The notes under the pieces: model-generated | Told to the model about the DNA's origin: nothing | Databases searched by the model: none | The model's input: the letters and a program-made list of their open reading frames with translations, nothing else | Assembly: GCA_945868805.1 (NCBI GenBank) | Contig: CAMBMO010000018.1 | Coordinates: 1-46,635 of the forward strand | Length of the DNA stretch: 46,635 nucleotides | Reading direction: 5' to 3' | Origin: Singulisphaera sp. GP187 | GTDB taxonomy: Bacteria; Planctomycetota; Phycisphaerae; Phycisphaerales; SM1A02 | Made by a program: the position numbers and the translations under genes | Part shown: positions 41,524 through 46,635 of the stretch, in pieces | How positions within the stretch are numbered: the first letter of the stretch is position 1 | Layout: each line of letters starts with the position of its first letter

Positions 41524-42491
41524 AGACTTCTCAATGTTTGCTCGTCGTCTCCGTAAGTATCGTCGCCACCGTCACCACTTCGTTTGCAGGTGCCCTGCAG
41601 GTCGTTCCAGCCCCCACAACAGCCGTGGCGAAGCCTGAAGTTGTCTACAACGAAACAGCCAATGCAAACGAAGAGGTCGCTGCTGCGCTCGTGCGCGCGA
41701 CACGCAACAACACGCGCGTCTTGATTCAGTGGGGGGCGAACTGGTGTGGCTGGTGCAAGTGGCTCCACAAGAGTTGCAAGGAAGACAAAAAGCTGTCGCG
41801 GGAGTTGTCCTATGAGTATGAAGTTGTATTGGTCGATGTCGGACGGTTCGACAAGCATCAAGATCTTGCCGCCAAGTACGGCGCGGATCTCAAGAAGAAC
41901 GGCGTACCGTTTCTCACTGTGCTTGCAGCTGATGGATCGGTGGTCGCGAACCAAGAGACTTCCTCGCTCGAGAAATCGCCGGATGCCGATCCGAAAGGGC
42001 ACGACGTCGCAAAGGTGCTCGCATTCTTCAAGTCCCATCAAGCACCCACGCTCAATGCCGACGAGGTCCTTGACGCAAGTGTTGCTGCGGCGAAGTCGCA
42101 AGGCAAGCTGGTGTTCTTGCACTTCGGTGCGCCCTGGTGCGGATACTGTCATCGACTTGAGGATTGGTTGGCGAAGCCCGAGATCGCCGTGATTTGGTCG
42201 AAGGCCTTTGTCGATGTGAAGGTTGACACGGAACGCATGACCAACGGCGAAGCGTTGCTGAAGACTCACTCACTGGGCAAGAATGGCGGAATTCCGTGGT
42301 GCGAGATTCTTGATGCAGAGGGCAAGGCGCTTGTGAATTCGAATGGGCCCGGCGGAAACATCGGGTTTCCCATGCAGCCAGAGGAGATTGTTTGGTTTGC
42401 CGAGATGATCACGAAATCTGGCGCGAGATTGAGCGCAGATGATGTTGCGGTGCTTCTTTCATCTTTGAAGGTGCCTGCGAAGTCGAAGTGA
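41520..42491 (+). CDS. Secreted protein with two thioredoxin domains
   Basis: The 323-residue protein has a signal peptide (SQCLLVVSVSIVATVTTSFAG). The first thioredoxin-like domain (about 40-175) has WGANWCGWCKWLHKSC; the second (about 185-310) has FGAPWCGYCHRLEDWL. Both redox motifs keep CxxC (CGWC, CGYC), and the cis-Pro loops are KKNGVPFLTVL and GGIPWCEILD. A periplasmic thiol oxidoreductase role is likely. It is translationally coupled to the sialidase-like gene that carries a CxCC motif, which could be a substrate or metal site. Confidence 0.9.
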   Translation: MKTSQCLLVVSVSIVATVTTSFAGALQVVPAPTTAVAKPEVVYNETANANEEVAAALVRATRNNTRVLIQWGANWCGWCKWLHKSCKEDKKLSRELSYEYEVVLVDVGRFDKHQDLAAKYGADLKKNGVPFLTVLAADGSVVANQETSSLEKSPDADPKGHDVAKVLAFFKSHQAPTLNADEVLDASVAAAKSQGKLVFLHFGAPWCGYCHRLEDWLAKPEIAVIWSKAFVDVKVDTERMTNGEALLKTHSLGKNGGIPWCEILDAEGKALVNSNGPGGNIGFPMQPEEIVWFAEMITKSGARLSADDVAVLLSSLKVPAKSK

Positions 42492-42548
42492 GGAACGGGT
42501 CCGCACAACGCTCGTATTCTTGCGTCAGGCTCAAGTAGACCGCTGAGA

Positions 42549-42938
42549 ATGGATTGCCGAGTATTCCCACTGATGACTCTTGCGTTGGCTATGCCACTGT
42601 GCGTTGCGCAGGCACCCGAGACACAATTGATCCTCGCGATCCACGACGCGGAAGTGACGAGTCTCATGCGACGTTGCTACGCAGCCGAGACGAAGAGCTT
42701 CGCAGAGGCGCGGAATTCCGGCGCAAGTCCTCTCGATCGACATGTCGCCCCGGCGGCGGTCATCCGACAGATTCGTGCGCGACATCTTGCTGTCATCGGG
42801 TCGATCGTGCAACAGCTGACCGACGATGTCGCGTCCGAGGTTCGCAACTGTGTGCGCCGAGCTTGGCAATCCCTATCTGAAGCAGGATCTGCCGAGGGAA
42901 CTTCTCCCGCTTCTCGAGGCGCGTCGGGTCATTGTTGA
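42549..42938 (+). CDS. Small secreted protein, possibly frameshifted
   Basis: The ATG at 42549 gives 129 residues with a plausible signal peptide (VFPLMTLALAMPLCVAQA). The first 100 residues look like a real alpha-helical protein (AIHDAEVTSLMRRCYAAE, AVIGSIVQQLTDDVASEV). The last residues (SEAGSAEGTSPASRGASGHC) look random. Another frame from about 42850 continues with protein-like sequence (GNPYLKQDLPRELLPLLEAR, VIVDETLLRFAGEF) to a stop at 43017. A frameshift near 42850-42880 is suspected. No family was recognised. Confidence 0.4.
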   Translation: MDCRVFPLMTLALAMPLCVAQAPETQLILAIHDAEVTSLMRRCYAAETKSFAEARNSGASPLDRHVAPAAVIRQIRARHLAVIGSIVQQLTDDVASEVRNCVRRAWQSLSEAGSAEGTSPASRGASGHC

Positions 42939-43031
42939 CGAGACACTTCTGAGATTCGCCGGCGAGTTCCCTCGCGCAGACGATGCGCAGTCAATGCGCG
43001 AACGGTCTGATCGGTAGTCCAATCAAACACC

Positions 43032-45020
43032 TCACGCGTGTTGTGGTTGACTCGCGCGCAATCTCGCCGCAACGAGATTCTCCGCGCCGCCTGCGACGAT
43101 GAGTTCTTGCGCAGCTGGGCTCAGCGGTGGGAATGCAAACGAGCGGCCATCTGCGGAGATCGTCGAGGTTCGGTACTCGATGGTGATCGCTGGACCGATT
43201 GTGGTGGGCGTGCGATCCTTCAAGGTCGCGCGAAGGTGCGCGACGAATTCGGGGCACTCAAAGACGACGAATCCGTTATTGAAGGCGTTGCGCTTGTATG
43301 TCTCGGAAAAACTGCTCGCGATGACACAGGGGATGCCTTTGAACTTGAGCGCAGTTGCAGCTTGCTCGCGGCTCGATCCAGTTCCGAAGTTCAACCCACC
43401 AACGACGATGTCGCCAACGCTGTAAATCGCGTTGAACTTCGGGTCGAAGTTTTCGAAGGTCACCGCCGCCATCTGCTCAGGAGTGAGGTTGTCGTTGTAG
43501 GTGTGCTTGCCCGCGAAGATGCCGTCTGTATTGAGATTGTCCTTGTCGAGCAGGAGCACCCGTCCTCTGACACTCGCTGGGAACCCGGCGATGATCTCGA
43601 CGACTCCGGCAGGCCGCGCAGAAGCAGGGGATGATCGAATCGCAGTGCCCGCTGCACGATTGGCAAACTTCTGCGGCGCGCAGATGAAACCTGCGAGCGC
43701 GCTTGCGGCGACGACAGCGGGTGAGGCGAGATAGACCTGCGAATCTGCATCGCCCATACGCCCTTTGAAGTTTCGATTCGTCGCGCTGATGGCAGTCTCG
43801 CCTTTGCCCACGAGTCCACGACCGAGACCGATACATGTGCCACACCCCGGTGGTAGCGCTATCGCGCCCGCGTCGACGAGCGTCTTCCAATCTCCGCTTG
43901 ACTCTGCACTCGCTTGTACTTCAGCACTTGCTGCAGCGAGATAAAACTCCACACCGGTCGCGACGCGGCCACCTTTGGCGCGCACGACCGCAGCGGCACT
44001 GCGCAAATCTTCGACACGTGCATTGACACATGAAAGGAGATACGCCTTCTGAATCGCCACATGCTTCGCTTCCATGTCCGGAAGCGAAACCATCGTCTTG
44101 ACTTCGTTGGGTCCAGAGACATGGGGCACAACCGTCGCGAGGTCGAGTTCCAGTTCGATCGCATAGGAGGCACCAGCGTCTGCGGAGAGGTTCGCGCGGT
44201 CTGTCCACCACTGTTCGACCTGCGCAGTTGTGTAACCGGATCGAGAAGTCGCGCCGCGGGTTCCGGGACGGCGATCGCTCGCGAGCGCAGGCACGCGAGA
44301 GTTGAGATAGGCGACGGTCGTTTCGTCGAATGGAAAGATTCCTGCGAGCGCTCCCCATTCGGTTGTCATGTTGGCGATCGTCATGCGCGCGTCCATCGAA
44401 AGTGCTGCGATGCCATCGCCGAGAAACTCGACGGCGTGATTCAAGACTTCGTCGTGATTGAAGACGCCACAGAGCGCGATGATCACATCTTTTCCAGTGA
44501 CCCCATCGGCGAGCTTTCCGCGAAGCAGAACCTTCGCGACTGGCGGGACTTGCCACCAGGTGACGCCTGTGGCCCAAATGCTCGCAGCGTCCGTGCGTAC
44601 GACAGGCGTTCCAAGTGCGGCAACGGCACCGTAAAGGTTCGAGTGCGAATCGCTTCCAACGACGAGCGCGCCAGGAACGACATATCCCTGTTCGACCATG
44701 ACCTGATGGCTGATGCCAGTGCCAGGGGGGTAGTAGTCCACACCGTGCTCGCGAGCGAATGCCTGAATCTTTGCATACTTGCCAAGGTTCTCAGGGGTGA
44801 CATTCTGAATGTCATGATCGATCGCAAAAACGGGCTGTGCAGGATCGGCGATACGTGTCGCGCCGATCTGCTTGAACTTCGGGATCACCGCGCCGGTGTT
44901 GTCGTGTGTCATCACATGGCGCGGGCGAATTGAGATGAAATTCCCCGAGTGCACGACTGCGCCCGGCGCGAGACCGTCCGCATGACGAGCCGCAATTTTT
45001 TCTACAAGTGTGAGGGTCAT
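43032..45020 (-). CDS. Fungal LYS4-type homoaconitase/aconitase-family enzyme
   Basis: The ATG at 45020 gives 662 residues, with large and swivel domains fused as in yeast Lys4. The N-terminal part has HDNTGAVIPKF, FAIDHDIQN, GISHQVMVEQGY, SDSHSNLYG, RTDAASIWATG and IANMTTEWGALAGIFP, all very like Lys4. The three Fe-S cysteines are at about 331 (SCVNAR), 393 and 396 (GCGTCIGLG). The C-terminal swivel holds NFGTGSSREQAATAL. It hydrates cis-homoaconitate in the fungal family; here homoisocitrate or isocitrate production is possible. It is distant in sequence from bacterial AcnA/AcnB. It follows the HD-domain gene by 29 bases. Confidence 0.9.
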   Translation of the reverse strand: MTLTLVEKIAARHADGLAPGAVVHSGNFISIRPRHVMTHDNTGAVIPKFKQIGATRIADPAQPVFAIDHDIQNVTPENLGKYAKIQAFAREHGVDYYPPGTGISHQVMVEQGYVVPGALVVGSDSHSNLYGAVAALGTPVVRTDAASIWATGVTWWQVPPVAKVLLRGKLADGVTGKDVIIALCGVFNHDEVLNHAVEFLGDGIAALSMDARMTIANMTTEWGALAGIFPFDETTVAYLNSRVPALASDRRPGTRGATSRSGYTTAQVEQWWTDRANLSADAGASYAIELELDLATVVPHVSGPNEVKTMVSLPDMEAKHVAIQKAYLLSCVNARVEDLRSAAAVVRAKGGRVATGVEFYLAAASAEVQASAESSGDWKTLVDAGAIALPPGCGTCIGLGRGLVGKGETAISATNRNFKGRMGDADSQVYLASPAVVAASALAGFICAPQKFANRAAGTAIRSSPASARPAGVVEIIAGFPASVRGRVLLLDKDNLNTDGIFAGKHTYNDNLTPEQMAAVTFENFDPKFNAIYSVGDIVVGGLNFGTGSSREQAATALKFKGIPCVIASSFSETYKRNAFNNGFVVFECPEFVAHLRATLKDRTPTTIGPAITIEYRTSTISADGRSFAFPPLSPAAQELIVAGGAENLVAARLRASQPQHA

Positions 45021-45049
45021 GGTTGAGGCTTCGGTGGTTCGCGAGCCGA

Positions 45050-45691
45050 TCAAACCTTCTTCGCCGCACGCTTGCCGAGAAACTTCGCGATGTCGAAGTC
45101 GACGAAGTCAGCGTGATGAAAGATGATCGACTCGATCGATCTCTCCATCTTGTCGCCTTCATGACTGTGGGTCGCAATGATGTGCATCACCTCTCCCGGG
45201 AGCCCGTGCTTGTACGCGAGCGCGACACCAGTAAAAGGGTGGCGGACTTGTTGCCCAAATGTCCCCTGAATCACTTTGCCCGTTGCATCCTTGTCGAATT
45301 CAAGTGGCTTGCCACAGTCCGCAAGCAGAGCACCCGCGATGAGATAGTCGCGTTGAATTGGGATCTCGCAGCTGAACGAACTTTCGAGCACATCTGCAAT
45401 TGCAATGCACTGCTTCGCGCACGAGTTCAAGTGATCGACGAATGTCATATCGATGTCGCCCGCGAGCAAGGTGAATTTGACGGCGCGAAGTTCGGCAAAG
45501 GTCCATCCCTTGCCGCCGCAGCCAGTATGGATCGCTTCGTTCCAGACTGCGGCGACACGTTCGCGCAGCGTGGCATCAGAAATCTTGAGCAGGCTGGGAA
45601 AGAGTTCAGCGATCTCTTGGACACCGTAGGTTGTTGAATTGGTTTGTTTGGTCTGGTTTGTCTCGTTTGTCTCGTTTGTCATGGTGGTCAT
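45050..45691 (-). CDS. HD-domain phosphohydrolase-like protein with repetitive N-terminus
   Basis: The ATG at 45691 gives 213 residues; a second ATG at 45682 is equally possible. The N-terminus is MTTMTNETNETNQTKQTN, a three-codon repeat. The rest is a helical HD-type hydrolase fold with DHLNSCAKQCIAIADVL, DYLIAGALLADCGKPLEF and IIATHSHEGDKMERS. The His/Asp set is incomplete relative to canonical HD proteins; DCGKP and HSHEGD are candidate ligand positions. It lies directly upstream of the LYS4-type gene. Confidence 0.75.
   Translation of the reverse strand: MTTMTNETNETNQTKQTNSTTYGVQEIAELFPSLLKISDATLRERVAAVWNEAIHTGCGGKGWTFAELRAVKFTLLAGDIDMTFVDHLNSCAKQCIAIADVLESSFSCEIPIQRDYLIAGALLADCGKPLEFDKDATGKVIQGTFGQQVRHPFTGVALAYKHGLPGEVMHIIATHSHEGDKMERSIESIIFHHADFVDFDIAKFLGKRAAKKV
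45640..45691 (-). repeat. Degenerate 9-base repeats at the HD-gene start
   Basis: On the minus strand ATGACCACC, ATGACAAAC, GAGACAAAC, GAGACAAAC, CAGACCAAA and CAAACCAAT follow one another, keeping the reading frame. They encode MTT, MTN, ETN, ETN, QTK, QTN. The ACAAAC core is the same as at 26484-26540 and 14958-14966. Confidence 0.85.
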
Positions 45692-45771
45692 TGTGGACAA
45701 GAATAGGGTGTGGGTCGCGATGTGCAACGCCTCGAACCCGATCGATCCTGCTCCCGTGTTCGCCGAGGTGC

Positions 45772-46170
45772 CTAATCTGCACTTTTGCTTGAAATTCTGA
45801 TCCAGTTCACTCTTCCACTGCAAGTTTCGACAGCGTTCGTCACTGCGTCGTCGGCGAAGAATGTGATGTTGCCGTCACTTGGTGGAATCACGAGCCCCAG
45901 CGGATCAGGCATCACCCATTGTAAGACTCCGTTGATCGAGGCGCTCAGCAAGCGCGTGGCGCCATCCCGCGCAAGGCGCACCGTGGTCGGCACGCCCACG
46001 CCTGCGACGATGCACGCATTGCGGACGCCTGATTCGTAGACGGTCTGCTTCGAGCGCGATGGATCAAAGGGAGGAAGGACATCGAAGCCGTATGTTCCGT
46101 TGTCATTCACGATGAGGAGCATCGTGTTCGCCGCGGAGAGGTCGCCCAGCTCAAACACGCCGTTGACGCG
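45772..46170 (-). pseudogene. Remnant of a LamG-like surface protein gene
   Basis: The minus frame ending with a TAG at 45772 reads NGVFELGDLSAANTMLLIV, NDNGTYGFDVLPPFDP, then SINGVLQWVMPDPLGL, DGNITFFADDAVTNA and SGRVNWIRIS, like the C-terminal part of LamG/concanavalin-type domains in planctomycete surface proteins. The N-terminal part has been replaced by ISL3 transposase sequence at about 46170. No PEP-CTERM tail follows, so this is a broken fragment. Confidence 0.65.
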
Positions 46171-46635
46171 CGAATCATCGGTTCGAGTTTGCAGTTCTTC
46201 GTCCAGCCGATCCATTCGTGCCACGCACGACGCGCCCACGTTTCACTGACATAATGCCACAACTTCGACGCGGTCTCTTTCAGCGCCCATGCGCGCGCGG
46301 TACGCAACGTCGAATAGATGAGTTGTGACAACAGCAGTCGTCTGGATCGTTTCATCTTGTTGGGCTTCTGAAGCCAGACATACTTCGTCATTGCGAGCGT
46401 CGCATCGTCTTGCTCAAGAAGTTCGCGATGTTCTTCCTTGCGCGCGGCATTCACCGCATCGCCAAGATGCTTCGCGATGTGAAAGTGATCAAACGCGATC
46501 TTCGCATTGGGCAAGTGTCGCTTCACCGCATTGATGTATGCGGGCCACATGTCCATCGCTGCGACCGTGATGGCGGCGCGATGTTGCTCGTCCATCGCGC
46601 CCAGGAACGAACCAAGACTCTCCTCGGTCCGTCCG
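46107..46635 (-). pseudogene. Truncated ISL3-family transposase, cut by the right window edge
   Basis: The minus frame, open to the edge, reads AAITVAAMDMWPAYINAVKR, HLPNAKIAFDHFHIAKHLGD and AVNAARKEEHRELLEQDDAT, then RTARAWALKETASKLWHYVS and WARRAWHEWIGWT, then LEPMIR. This is the DDE domain of ISL3 transposases. After LEPMIR the family sequence ends and the frame continues as unrelated sequence to a stop at 46107, i.e. the LamG remnant read out of frame. The element has therefore lost its 3' end (expected DDE C-terminal Glu) and is inactive. Confidence 0.85.

Noticed and set aside
1-46635. tRNA or rRNA genes
   Set aside because: None was recognised when reading both strands by eye; a covariance-model search would be needed to exclude short ones fully.

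Overview
The window looks like chromosomal DNA from a Gram-negative planctomycete, most likely of the Phycisphaerae type. This rests on several features: ECF sigma factor/anti-sigma pairs of the planctomycetal kind, secreted proteins ending in dockerin-like Ca-binding repeats that finish in a short WG-containing tail, a PEP-CTERM-like surface protein, SUMF1/formylglycine-enzyme-like domains, a cytochrome c/PHM-like/SUMF1 fusion, and a Kdo-8-phosphate phosphatase (an LPS-pathway enzyme). No rRNA, tRNA or CRISPR array was seen. Genes are dense, and many neighbours overlap by 4 bases (ATGA or GTGA).

Layout. (1) 1-3896: an ECF sigma/anti-sigma pair running left and a divergent FtsX-like permease, ATPase and membrane-fusion exporter operon. 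(2) 3906-7975: an RNA m5C methyltransferase and an LCM-type methyltransferase on minus; a PEBP-like protein, a DUF4126 membrane protein and a PEP-CTERM-like protein on plus. (3) 8092-15499, all minus: a lipoprotein, a STAS protein, the cytochrome c/PHM-like/SUMF1 fusion, a YHYH protein and a second protein with dockerin-like tails, a family 2 glycosyltransferase, and a second ECF sigma/anti-sigma pair. (4) 15614-21741, plus: a tightly coupled run of pcp, kdsC, a sugar ABC importer (binding protein, ATPase, permease) and a GH29 alpha-L-fucosidase. This suggests uptake of fucose or a related sugar. (5) 22140-28057, minus: a TolC/AcrA/AcrB-type efflux operon, preceded by a DUF3313 lipoprotein and a vanadium-haloperoxidase-like secreted protein. 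(6) 30884-32784, plus: aguB-aguA, which convert agmatine to putrescine. (7) 32785-33958: a gene graveyard holding a frameshifted nucleotidyltransferase, its small partner and a decayed SUMF1-domain gene. (8) 33959-40069, minus: an operon of an isocitrate/homoisocitrate-dehydrogenase-like enzyme, an MmgE/PrpD dehydratase and succinate dehydrogenase C-A-B. (9) 40210-42491, plus: a BNR/sialidase-like protein and a tandem thioredoxin protein, then a probably frameshifted small secreted ORF. (10) 43032-45691, minus: an HD-domain protein and a fungal LYS4-type homoaconitase/aconitase. (11) 45772-46635: a LamG-like gene remnant fused to a truncated ISL3 transposase.

The observations most worth follow-up are four. 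First, in-frame short tandem repeats sit at the start codons of several unrelated genes (9-base units such as ATGACAAAC). Second, a PrpD-type dehydratase and a LYS4-type hydratase occur near an IDH-like enzyme and SDH, which could form a two-enzyme replacement for aconitase. Third, a PHM-like scaffold appears to have lost all its copper ligands while fused to cytochrome c and SUMF1 domains. Fourth, there is the decayed region at 32785-33958. All functional calls come from reading motifs by eye; no database search was run.
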